Of a stretch of DNA of 5,214 nt, positions 1-5,214 are shown one piece after another (position 1 is the first letter of the stretch; the number at the start of each line of letters is the position of its first letter). The notes under the pieces were generated by a model. The model saw only the letters and a list, made by a program, of their open reading frames with translations, searched no databases and was not told the DNA's origin. Location: the NCBI GenBank assembly GCA_964424205.1, contig CAYRIF010000268.1, positions 1 through 5,214 on the forward strand, given 5' to 3'. Source of the stretch: CAYRIF01 sp964424205 (GTDB lineage Bacteria; Bacteroidota; Bacteroidia; Cytophagales; Cyclobacteriaceae). Position numbers and translations under genes: made by a program.

Positions 1-19
1 TTAGAAGTTATCTAAATAA

Positions 20-51
20 AAAGCCCTCTTCTGAATTCAGAAGAGGGCTTT
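20..51 (-). terminator. Rho-independent terminator of the thioredoxin-family gene
   Basis: A perfect 32 bp palindrome is centred between bases 35 and 36, with an EcoRI-like GAATTC at its middle and a GC-rich AAGCCCTCTT/AAGAGGGCTT outer stem. Read on the minus strand, the stem runs straight into a T-rich tail (GGCTTTTTATTTA), the classic intrinsic terminator form. It lies 18 bp past the stop codon of the gene at 70-537. The plus-strand side has only TTTATC after the stem, so it would be a weaker terminator for a gene entering from the left. Confidence 0.9.
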
Positions 52-69
52 ATCACAAACTAAATCGTT

Positions 70-537
70 TTATTTTTTTGCATCGTATTGCGTAAGCATT
101 TTTTTGAACTGACTAGGATTTTTATACCCAGCTACAGGTTGTATATTTTTCAAGTTTTCATCCATCAATACTATGGTGGGATAACCACTTACTCGCATGG
201 ATCTTGCCAATTGCTGTTCTGTCATTTTTTGACCATTAAATACAATTTCCGCTTTGCTTTCAGCATCCAGCTTAACCGCATAATATTTACCATTTACTAA
301 ATCTACTATTTCGGCATTTTGAAAAGTAGCCTTGTCCATTTTTTTACACCATCCACACCATTTGGTATAAACATCAATAAATATAGTTCTTGGATTTTCT
401 TTGTTCAATGTCTGCGCTTCTTCGATTGTCAGCCATTCAATTTTATCTCCCTCTGTTCTTGTTTGCTGATTTGCGTTAGCAAAAACGAGGACAATGAATA
501 ATGAGGCAACTCCTAATAATATTTTATTTTTTAACAT
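70..537 (-). CDS. Exported thioredoxin-fold protein (thiol:disulfide interchange type)
   Basis: This 155-residue protein begins with a signal peptide (MLKNK, then a hydrophobic stretch to about residue 20, with likely cleavage around the ANA at 20-22), so it should act in the periplasm or at the outer face of the inner membrane. The rest is one thioredoxin fold. The strand TIFIDVYTKW leads into the redox motif CGWC at residues 61-64 (context WCGWCKKMD), and the cis-proline that faces the active site is P120 in GYPT. The WCxWCKxM..xTF pattern resembles the thioredoxin-7 and DsbD C-terminal groups, which reduce or shuffle disulfides in exported proteins. The insert between the active site and the cis-proline is short, and no membrane domain is fused, so it would need a separate electron donor if it is a reductase. 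It ends in a strong terminator, and a weak promoter candidate lies upstream, so it is probably a single-gene unit. The actual substrate is unknown. Oxidase, reductase or isomerase activity cannot be told from sequence. Confidence 0.9.
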   Translation of the reverse strand: MLKNKILLGVASLFIVLVFANANQQTRTEGDKIEWLTIEEAQTLNKENPRTIFIDVYTKWCGWCKKMDKATFQNAEIVDLVNGKYYAVKLDAESKAEIVFNGQKMTEQQLARSMRVSGYPTIVLMDENLKNIQPVAGYKNPSQFKKMLTQYDAKK

Positions 538-560
538 AGTATATTTTGTTTTCAGGTTTT

Positions 561-590
561 AGAACGTAAAGATTGACAAAAAGATTTCAA
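561..590 (-). promoter_or_regulatory. Possible Bacteroidota-type promoter for the thioredoxin-family gene
   Basis: On the minus strand, TTG (588-590) is followed after 19 bases by TACGTTCT (561-568). This resembles the Bacteroidota -33/-7 pattern TTG...TAnnTTTG in spacing and in the TA..TT part, but the final TG of the -7 element is not matched. It lies 24-53 bp upstream of the ATG at 537, a sensible distance. The match is partial and the region is AT-rich, so this is tentative. Confidence 0.3.
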
Positions 591-654
591 TTTTTTTATC
601 TTTTCAGTGAAATCCTGTGCTTATGTAAGTATTAAGACAATCTTTATGCCAATT

Positions 655-1773
655 TTACGCTTTCAAAATATTTTTTACAATTTGTAACAGTTTTTTTTCT
701 TCTGATTCCCAATAAATGTCCATGTCGGTTGTGTTCGCATAAAATGAAGTATTTTTTAATTTATCGAACAGTACTTCTGGCTGAATGTTTTTATAATCAA
801 TCGAGATGCAAGCATTATATTTTGTGCAAAATTGCACCCAATATGTATTCTCAGTTACAATCATGGGTAACTGATGTGCCATATACTCATATATTTTTGT
901 GGGAAAACAATTTTCCGTGCTTTTGTTTTTGCGATAGGTGATTAAGCCAAAATCTGCAGTTTCTATTGCGTCAATGATTTCGGAATGAGGTACAAGTTGA
1001 TTGCCACCAATGAGTGTGATGTCCTTATTTGATGCAATTTTATTTTTTATTTTATTTAGGGTAGGGGCTATTGCACAATAGCCAATGATGGTGAGTTTAA
1101 ATTTTTCTTCTATTTTATTTAGTTTTTCTAATAAATTAATGGCTTCAAAGATGCCGTAGTTTTCTGCAATGGTGCCAGAATAGAGGAGGGCAGTAGTATT
1201 TTTACTATTTGTTTTTTTGACCACTTTTGTGCCTGTGGATTTATACTTGTTTTCTATTACGGTGCTTTTTCCTTTTGTAAAAGAAAACTCCTTTTCATAG
1301 TTTTTTTCAGCCAAAAAATAATGTGCAACAAACAGTCGGCTGAGCCATTCTAATGTCCGAATGGATGTTGCTAGCGGTAGCCTTAATAGTTGAGGGTAAG
1401 TATCGGTGTAGCGGATGTTTCGATAGTAATTTTCTCGTACATCGTAGATTATTTTAGCGCCAAATAATATTCTGTATAGATATGTAACTAATTGTAAATC
1501 AATACTATTAACTATAATAAGTTGAGGTTTTACTTTAAGCAATAATTTAAAATATTTAAGCGGGGCAAAAAGCCGTTGGATGCTGGTTCTTGTGAAGTTG
1601 AAGAGTGGGTAGCATATAATGTTTGTGATGGAATTAATGCGCTTGGAATAGAAACCAATGATAGCAATGTCATACTTGCTCGACTTACTTAATGAGCACG
1701 CAAACTTCTCAAACATCCGTGTATCATCCACGGGTTTAAGTAAAGAGGCGATAACTATTTTAGGCTTACTCAT
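655..1773 (-). CDS. GT-B fold glycosyltransferase (GT4-like)
   Basis: This is a cytoplasmic or membrane-associated sugar transferase that would add a nucleotide-activated sugar to a glycan or lipid acceptor, probably in capsule, O-antigen or exopolysaccharide synthesis. From the start used here it has 372 residues, typical of a GT-B enzyme. The N-terminal Rossmann half opens with KPKIVIASLLKPVDDTRM; the DDTRM corresponds to the DxR element common in this group. It also holds IIYDVREN, equivalent to the YDxHE segment of GT4 enzymes with Arg in place of His. The C-terminal half has YSGTIAENYGI and then FPTKIYEYMAHQLPMIV, the donor-binding signature whose EYMA glutamate normally contacts the sugar nucleotide. 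An in-frame ATG at 1797 would add eight residues (MLFPIFEQ). I chose 1773 because the Rossmann strand begins directly after it, but 1797 cannot be excluded. No other polysaccharide gene is visible nearby, so donor and acceptor cannot be named. The coding strand is rich in A and T runs, as is common in glycosyltransferase genes. Confidence 0.88.
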   Translation of the reverse strand: MSKPKIVIASLLKPVDDTRMFEKFACSLSKSSKYDIAIIGFYSKRINSITNIICYPLFNFTRTSIQRLFAPLKYFKLLLKVKPQLIIVNSIDLQLVTYLYRILFGAKIIYDVRENYYRNIRYTDTYPQLLRLPLATSIRTLEWLSRLFVAHYFLAEKNYEKEFSFTKGKSTVIENKYKSTGTKVVKKTNSKNTTALLYSGTIAENYGIFEAINLLEKLNKIEEKFKLTIIGYCAIAPTLNKIKNKIASNKDITLIGGNQLVPHSEIIDAIETADFGLITYRKNKSTENCFPTKIYEYMAHQLPMIVTENTYWVQFCTKYNACISIDYKNIQPEVLFDKLKNTSFYANTTDMDIYWESEEKKLLQIVKNILKA

Positions 1774-2011
1774 TTGCTCAAAAATAGGGAATAGCATTTA
1801 AGTTTTGCATAGTTCTGCCAAAAGTTAGGATCGGGATATGGACGCGCTAACTATTTTTGAATCCAACAAGTGTAATTTTCTATTCATTAATGCTTCGATT
1901 TTCCCTTTATTATATGCTTATTTTGTGGCATTATTATAACTACAGAACGAATGCGTTATGGAATCTTGGCATTTAATTTGCAAGATGGTTAGTAGAACAA
2001 TTTTTACAATT
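1774..2011. other. Divergent intergenic region between the glycosyltransferase and DUF3108 genes
   Basis: These 238 bases separate two divergently transcribed genes and must hold the start signals for at least the plus-strand gene. I find no stable hairpin, tRNA or convincing coding sequence. A TATTTTTG at 1852-1859 matches the -7 consensus TAnnTTTG on the plus strand, but no TTG sits at the right distance upstream, so I do not call it a promoter. A small inverted repeat (AGTTAG at 1823-1828, CTAACT at 1847-1852) flanks a locally GC-richer patch; it could be an operator or chance. If the upstream ATGs at 1797 (minus) or 1958 (plus) are used, the region shrinks to 160 bases. Confidence 0.5.
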
Positions 2012-2836
2012 ATGAAAAAGACACTTTTACTTTTTACTGTTACACTATTTTTTTCAGCATTTATTCTCAAAGAGGAGGTTACATATACTCCTGTATCAAA
2101 TCATAATTTTGATACTGGCGAATATTTAGGTTATGACGTCAATTATGGAATATTCAATGTGGCGAAGGGGCAGATGGTTATCGATAAAAATCTGTACAAA
2201 ATTAATGGTAGAAAAAGTTATAAAATAGATGTGACGGGTAAAACTACTGGGATAGCGGGTTGGTTGGCCAAGGTGGATGATAAGTGGGGTGTATATGTGG
2301 ATAAGGGGTCGTTGTTGCCGCATATCTCATATCGCATGATTAAAGAAAATAATTATAGAAAGAACGAACGAGTTTTGTTTGATCATAAAACGGATAAAAT
2401 TGAATATAAACTAATTAATAAGGAAACTGGAAAATATAATCCTTCAAGGTTTTTCAAAGCACCTAATAATGTGCGGGATATGATTTCTAGTTTTATGTAT
2501 TTACGTACATTAGATTATAGTAAAATCAAAGTGGGTGATGTGATAGCGGTCGATGCTTTTTTTGAAGATGAGTTTTATGATTTCAGAATGATCTACAAAG
2601 GTAAGGAGGTTGTAAAGACTAAATTTGGCAAGGTGAATGCCATTAAACTTGTACCTATCATGCCTGATAATAAAATATTTAAAGGAGAGAATTCAATATC
2701 TGTTTGGCTATCGGATGATGAAAACAAGATCCCAGTACGTATTGTTGCCAAAATGTTTGTGGGAAAAATGGTGGTGGGACTTGAGAAATATGACGGATTA
2801 TTGCACAAGCTTAACTTTGTAAAAGCAAAAAGCTAG
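2012..2836 (+). CDS. Exported DUF3108 family protein
   Basis: This 274-residue protein is recognisable as DUF3108, an uncharacterised family of exported beta-rich proteins common in Bacteroidota and Proteobacteria. The N-terminus MKKTLLLFTVTLFFSAFIL is a standard signal peptide, and the mature part should lie in the periplasm. Family-typical segments follow in order. GEYLGYDVNYG at about 36-46 is the opening strand pair, with the aromatic and glycine pattern of the family. NGRKSYKIDVTGKT comes at about 65-78. RDMISSFMYLRTLDYSKIKVGD at about 155-176 is the most characteristic block, since family members have a conserved D-x-x-S-x-x-Y-x-x-R followed by KxGD. A late strand KIPVRIVAKMFVGKM is at about 239-253. 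A longer reading from 1958 exists but would put 18 polar residues before the signal peptide, so 2012 is preferred. No Shine-Dalgarno sequence is visible, as is usual in Bacteroidota. A terminator follows, so it seems to be transcribed alone. Its molecular function is unknown; no catalytic motif is seen. Confidence 0.87.
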   Translation: MKKTLLLFTVTLFFSAFILKEEVTYTPVSNHNFDTGEYLGYDVNYGIFNVAKGQMVIDKNLYKINGRKSYKIDVTGKTTGIAGWLAKVDDKWGVYVDKGSLLPHISYRMIKENNYRKNERVLFDHKTDKIEYKLINKETGKYNPSRFFKAPNNVRDMISSFMYLRTLDYSKIKVGDVIAVDAFFEDEFYDFRMIYKGKEVVKTKFGKVNAIKLVPIMPDNKIFKGENSISVWLSDDENKIPVRIVAKMFVGKMVVGLEKYDGLLHKLNFVKAKS

Positions 2837-2859
2837 TGATATACGGAATATTTAAAATT

Positions 2860-2887
2860 AAAGAGATGCAAATTGTATCTCTTTTTT
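2860..2887 (+). terminator. Rho-independent terminator after the DUF3108 gene
   Basis: AAAGAGAT (2860-2867) pairs perfectly with ATCTCTTT (2877-2884). The stem can extend inward by a G-U, a C-G and an A-T pair to leave a three-base loop. The stem ends in an uninterrupted run of six T (2882-2887). It starts 23 bases after the stop codon at 2836. The stem is AT-rich and so weaker than the one at 20-51, but the layout is right. Confidence 0.75.
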
Positions 2888-2914
2888 GTTGCCTATTGAA
2901 GGAATCTTTAAAGC

Positions 2915-2948
2915 CTTGTATGGTTTTAATAAATAAAAATTAACTTTG
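2915..2948 (+). promoter_or_regulatory. Bacteroidota-type promoter of the TPR lipoprotein gene
   Basis: TAACTTTG at 2941-2948 is an exact match to the Bacteroidota -7 element TAnnTTTG. CTTG at 2915-2918 can serve as the -33 element with a spacer of 22 bases, at the long end of the usual range. The -7 element lies 17 bases before the ATG at 2966, so the predicted 5' leader is only about ten bases. This fits a gene that lies just after another gene's terminator and needs its own promoter. Confidence 0.6.
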
Positions 2949-2965
2949 TAGAAAAATAGATTTAT

Positions 2966-3568
2966 ATGTTTATCAGAATTAATTACCTATTACTTGTTTT
3001 GTTTTTTATGGCTTCTTCGTGTAGCAAATCATCAGAATCAGATTTAGCTGACCAGTATTTTAAGCAAGGAAATTACAACAAAGCAATCACCTCTTATAAT
3101 GCATTTTTAAAGCTTGATCCTGAGAATATAAAGTCGATTTATAACAGAGGAAGAGCCTATGAGGAGCTGGGGAAGTTTGATGAGGCAGTAAGTGATTATC
3201 AAAGTGTTTTGAAAATTGACCCTGTGAATGTAAACGCTAATCTTAGCATTGGAAAAAATTTCTATAGAGAAAAAGAGTATGACAAGGCATCTTTATTTTT
3301 TGATAAAGTAACAAAATCTGATAGCGAAAACTATGTTGCTCATTTTTTTAGAGGCAGGGCATTATCTAAAATGGGTTTATTGAAAGAGGCATTGGAATCA
3401 TATAATAATGCCATCAATATTAATAAAGATTATGGTGATGCGTATTTTTCTAGGGCTACACTTTATCGCTATTTAAAGAATAATAAAAAGGCATGCAATG
3501 ATTTTAAATTGGCTAAAGCGCTTGGTATAAAAGAGGCTAAAACAGCGATTGATAGGTATTGCAAGTAG
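2966..3568 (+). CDS. TPR-repeat lipoprotein
   Basis: This 200-residue protein is made almost entirely of tetratricopeptide repeats behind a lipoprotein signal. The hydrophobic stretch NYLLLVLFFMASSC ends in a lipobox-like MASSC, placing the lipidated cysteine at C19, with a serine-rich linker (SKSSES) after it. The position normally held by Leu is Ala (or Met one before), so the box is imperfect but acceptable. About five TPR units of 34 residues follow: roughly 25-56, 57-90, 91-124, 125-158 and 159-188. Each shows the usual pattern (for example GNYNKAITSYNAFLKLDPEN, then GKFDEAVSDYQSVLKIDPVN). The tail DFKLAKALGIKEAKTAI, ending in DRYCK, is a typical cap of Bacteroidota TPR proteins. TPR arrays bind other proteins or peptides; the partner is not evident. 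The protein should be anchored to the inner or outer membrane facing the periplasm. The gene has its own promoter, and its stop codon is 7 bp from that of the opposing gene. Confidence 0.9.
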   Translation: MFIRINYLLLVLFFMASSCSKSSESDLADQYFKQGNYNKAITSYNAFLKLDPENIKSIYNRGRAYEELGKFDEAVSDYQSVLKIDPVNVNANLSIGKNFYREKEYDKASLFFDKVTKSDSENYVAHFFRGRALSKMGLLKEALESYNNAININKDYGDAYFSRATLYRYLKNNKKACNDFKLAKALGIKEAKTAIDRYCK

Positions 3569-3575
3569 CAGTTCC

Positions 3576-4262
3576 TTATTCCACTGCATGATTATGTTTG
3601 CAGATTTTTTGGCTAGGAATTTTTCCACTGCCTATACAATCAGGACATTGACTTTCTAAGACTTTCTTTCCTAAACAAACTGGACAAGTTGTAAAACCTG
3701 TGGTGTGACAGGTAGGGCAAGACTCATATTCGTTTTTACCAAATTTATTCTTAGTAATCAGTACACCTTCTCCATGGCAAGTTTTACAGGCAGTTTTTCC
3801 TGCGCCTTTACAATAATAACAAGTTGCAGTTAATAATCCTTTACCTTCACATAGCGGGCAGGTAACTAGTTCGTAACCTTTTGTATCACACAAATCACAA
3901 TCCATTATTTCACTTTCCTTTTTTTCTAAAAGTGTTTTTAATTGAAGCGCTTGTTCGTAATAGTTTCCCGCTTCCCCGGTGAGTTTGAGGTATTTGGTTA
4001 AGAAATTTTTACTGTTTTCGTTTTGATTGATGGCGTATAGCGTTTCTGCAAAGAGATAACTCATATCGGTTGGCATTACTTTCTTGGTTGCCAGCATTTT
4101 ACGAAATGTGCTATTTGCTTTTTTGTAATTTTGCTGCTGCATTTCAACTTTAGCTTTGCGCATTAACGCTGTGACATCTTTGTCAATGAGTGGTCGTTGC
4201 GCAAAGCTCTTGCTAAAAGAAAAGATAAGGAGTAGAAAAATTATTCTAAAATTGGTATTCAT
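3576..4262 (-). CDS. Exported protein with DnaJ-like CXXCXGXG zinc-binding repeats, no J domain
   Basis: This 228-residue protein starts with a clear signal peptide (hydrophobic FRIIFLLLIFSFSKSFAQ, probable cleavage after A21). Residues 28-115 look all-helical and TPR-like (KAKVEMQQQNYKKANSTFRKML, then an ETLYAINQNENSKNFL segment). From residue 122 there are seven CXXC motifs, with first cysteines at 122, 135, 148, 159, 182, 193 and 206. Those at 135 (CPLCEGKG), 148 (CYYCKGAG), 159 (CKTCHGEG) and 206 (CPDCIGSG) are full CXXCXGXG motifs as in the DnaJ/Hsp40 cysteine-rich domain; the others are partial. DnaJ has four such motifs holding two zinc ions. The C-terminus adds CKHNH (221-225), which could supply an eighth ligand set. 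There is no J domain or HPD motif, so it is not a canonical DnaK partner, and DnaK is cytoplasmic anyway. A role in periplasmic protein binding or zinc binding is inference. The gene is 37 bp downstream of the dehydrogenase gene on the same strand and may be co-transcribed with it. Confidence 0.85.
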   Translation of the reverse strand: MNTNFRIIFLLLIFSFSKSFAQRPLIDKDVTALMRKAKVEMQQQNYKKANSTFRKMLATKKVMPTDMSYLFAETLYAINQNENSKNFLTKYLKLTGEAGNYYEQALQLKTLLEKKESEIMDCDLCDTKGYELVTCPLCEGKGLLTATCYYCKGAGKTACKTCHGEGVLITKNKFGKNEYESCPTCHTTGFTTCPVCLGKKVLESQCPDCIGSGKIPSQKICKHNHAVE

Positions 4263-4269
4263 TAACTTT

Positions 4270-4283
4270 TTAAATGCATTTAA
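4270..4283. repeat. 14 bp perfect palindrome just upstream of the CXXC-protein start
   Basis: TTAAATGCATTTAA reads the same on both strands. It ends 7 bp before the ATG at 4262 of the minus-strand CXXC gene, within the 37 bp gap to the upstream dehydrogenase gene. A regulator bound here, or a small RNA hairpin, could affect translation or expression of the downstream gene. In DNA this AT-rich one such palindrome in 5 kb could occur by chance, so no function is claimed. Confidence 0.35.
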
Positions 4284-4299
4284 TGTAAAAAAGGTTTCT

Positions 4300-5190
4300 T
4301 TATTTCTTAAAATAATCGGAAACAGCCATGTCTTTTGAGTCTGGGCTATACTTATAAAACCCTTCTCCTGATTTCCTTCCCAATTTTCGTGCCGTAACCA
4401 TATTTACTAGTAGGGGACAGGGCGCATATTTTGGATTTCCGAAGCCTTTGTATAGTACATGTAGGATAGACAGGCACACATCTAAACCTATAAAATCTGC
4501 CAGTTGCAATGGTCCCATGGGATGCGCCATGCCTAGTTTCATGACTGTATCAATTTCAGACACCCCAGCTACTCCTTCGTGAAGCGTATATATGGCTTCA
4601 TTGATCATGGGCATGAGTATTTTATTGGCTACAAAGCCTGGATAATCATTGACCTCAACAGGTATTTTTCCAAGGTTCTTAGATAGCGCCATGATGGCAC
4701 TTGTTACATCATCACTGGTAGCATAGCCTTTGATTATTTCTACTAATTTCATGATGGGTACTGGATTCATGAAGTGCATGCCGATTACCTTTTCAGGGCG
4801 GGCAGTGACAGATGCTATTTTGGTGATAGATATTGAGGAGGTATTGCTTGCGAGGATTGTTTTTTCTTCACAAAGGTCATCTAGTTGCTTGAATATTTTT
4901 AATTTTAGCGCTTCGTTTTCTGTGGCGGCTTCTACTACAAGATCAATGTTTTTTAGTCCATTCCCCATTTCAGAGTAGGTCTTGATGTTTGCTAAGGTTT
5001 GCTTTTTAGTGGCGTCATCAATTTTCCCTTTGCTGAGTTGCCTATCTAGGTTTTTTTCAATAGTAGCGAGTGCTTTTTTTAGCGCATCTTCTGATATGTC
5101 GATGAGCGAAACTTGAAAATTGTTTTGGGCAAAAACGTGGGCAATTCCGTTACCCATTGTTCCAGAACCGATTACTGCAATATGCTTCAT
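4300..5190 (-). CDS. hbd: 3-hydroxybutyryl-CoA dehydrogenase (3-hydroxyacyl-CoA dehydrogenase family)
   Basis: This cytoplasmic enzyme interconverts (S)-3-hydroxybutyryl-CoA and acetoacetyl-CoA with NAD(H) or NADP(H), used in fatty acid, butyrate or phenylacetate metabolism. Its 296 residues are close to the usual length (about 280-290) of the stand-alone, single-function form, as opposed to FadB-like fusions. The N-terminal Rossmann domain has GSGTMGNGIA (residues 8-17, the GxGxxG dinucleotide loop), with D31 at the end of the second strand, which favours NAD. Then come VVEAATEN at 85-92, SNTSSI at 115-120 with the active-site serine, and GMHFMNPVP at 137-145 with catalytic H139. E151 (KLVEII) completes the His-Glu pair, and N189 lies in PGFVANKIL. 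The C-terminal helical dimerisation domain has AHPMGPLQLADFIGLD at 222-237 and the closing GRKSGEGFYKY at 271-281. All expected catalytic residues are present. PaaH is an alternative name for the same activity, so the exact pathway is not fixed. Its own promoter lies beyond or at the right edge of the window. Confidence 0.95.
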   Translation of the reverse strand: MKHIAVIGSGTMGNGIAHVFAQNNFQVSLIDISEDALKKALATIEKNLDRQLSKGKIDDATKKQTLANIKTYSEMGNGLKNIDLVVEAATENEALKLKIFKQLDDLCEEKTILASNTSSISITKIASVTARPEKVIGMHFMNPVPIMKLVEIIKGYATSDDVTSAIMALSKNLGKIPVEVNDYPGFVANKILMPMINEAIYTLHEGVAGVSEIDTVMKLGMAHPMGPLQLADFIGLDVCLSILHVLYKGFGNPKYAPCPLLVNMVTARKLGRKSGEGFYKYSPDSKDMAVSDYFKK

Positions 5191-5214
5191 TATAGTTGTT
5201 TATTTAGGGTCTGC

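Noticed and set aside
88..501. Plus-strand open frames opposite the thioredoxin gene (88-300 and 319-501)
   Set aside because: They are antisense shadows of a well-supported gene and have no recognisable domain.
579..604. AAAAGAT/ATCTTTT hairpin as terminator of the glycosyltransferase gene
   Set aside because: The seven-pair stem has one G-C pair and a 12-base loop, and it overlaps the candidate promoter of the next gene; too weak to call.
567..646. Inverted repeat TAAAGATTG (567-575) / CAATCTTTA (638-646) in the gap between the thioredoxin and glycosyltransferase genes
   Set aside because: The arms are 62 bases apart and AT-rich, and no known site has this form; chance is a good explanation.
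1919..1980. TATTTTG (1919-1925) and TAATTTG (1974-1980) as -7 elements for the DUF3108 gene
   Set aside because: Each is one base short of the TAnnTTTG spacing, and no TTG lies at a suitable distance upstream.
3568..3587. GCAGT/ACTGC hairpin between the convergent genes
   Set aside because: The stem is only five pairs with a ten-base loop and no T-run on either strand.
3576..4262. Calling the CXXC protein DnaJ
   Set aside because: No J domain or HPD motif, a signal peptide is present, and there are seven CXXC motifs instead of four; only the cysteine-repeat type is shared.
4730..4978. Plus-strand 82-codon open frame opposite the dehydrogenase gene
   Set aside because: It is antisense to a highly conserved enzyme, with no plausible start signal or family resemblance.

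Overview
The window looks like a chromosomal piece of a Bacteroidota bacterium, perhaps near the Chitinophagia/Sphingobacteriia, although the rank below phylum is a guess. Four things point there: AT-rich DNA, start codons without Shine-Dalgarno sequences, a good match to the Bacteroidota TTG...TAnnTTTG promoter, and protein types common in that phylum (DUF3108 protein, short TPR lipoprotein, exported WCGWCK thioredoxin). No rRNA, tRNA, CRISPR array, insertion sequence or phage gene is visible.

Layout. Positions 20-51 hold a perfect-palindrome terminator. It ends a minus-strand gene (70-537) for an exported thioredoxin-fold protein. Upstream of that, also on the minus strand, is a GT-B glycosyltransferase (655-1773). 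A divergent intergenic region (1774-2011) separates it from two plus-strand genes: an exported DUF3108 protein (2012-2836, with its own terminator at 2860-2887) and a TPR lipoprotein (2966-3568, with a recognisable promoter). The TPR gene converges, with a 7 bp gap, on a minus-strand gene (3576-4262) for an exported protein with seven CXXC motifs like those of the DnaJ zinc-binding domain. That gene lies 37 bp downstream of a minus-strand 3-hydroxyacyl-CoA dehydrogenase gene (4300-5190), so the last two may be co-transcribed.

How the genes fit together. They do not form one obvious pathway. The dehydrogenase is cytoplasmic acyl-CoA metabolism and the glycosyltransferase is probably envelope or polysaccharide synthesis. 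The other four products all carry export signals (three signal peptides, one lipobox), so the middle of the window is mostly small envelope or periplasmic proteins. The most unusual protein is the exported CXXC protein at 3576-4262. The spacing of its motifs is nearly mirror-symmetric, which suggests an enlarged DnaJ-type zinc hairpin without a J domain. I see no clear sign of a defence, mobile or otherwise new multi-gene system; this reads mostly as ordinary core and accessory chromosome.
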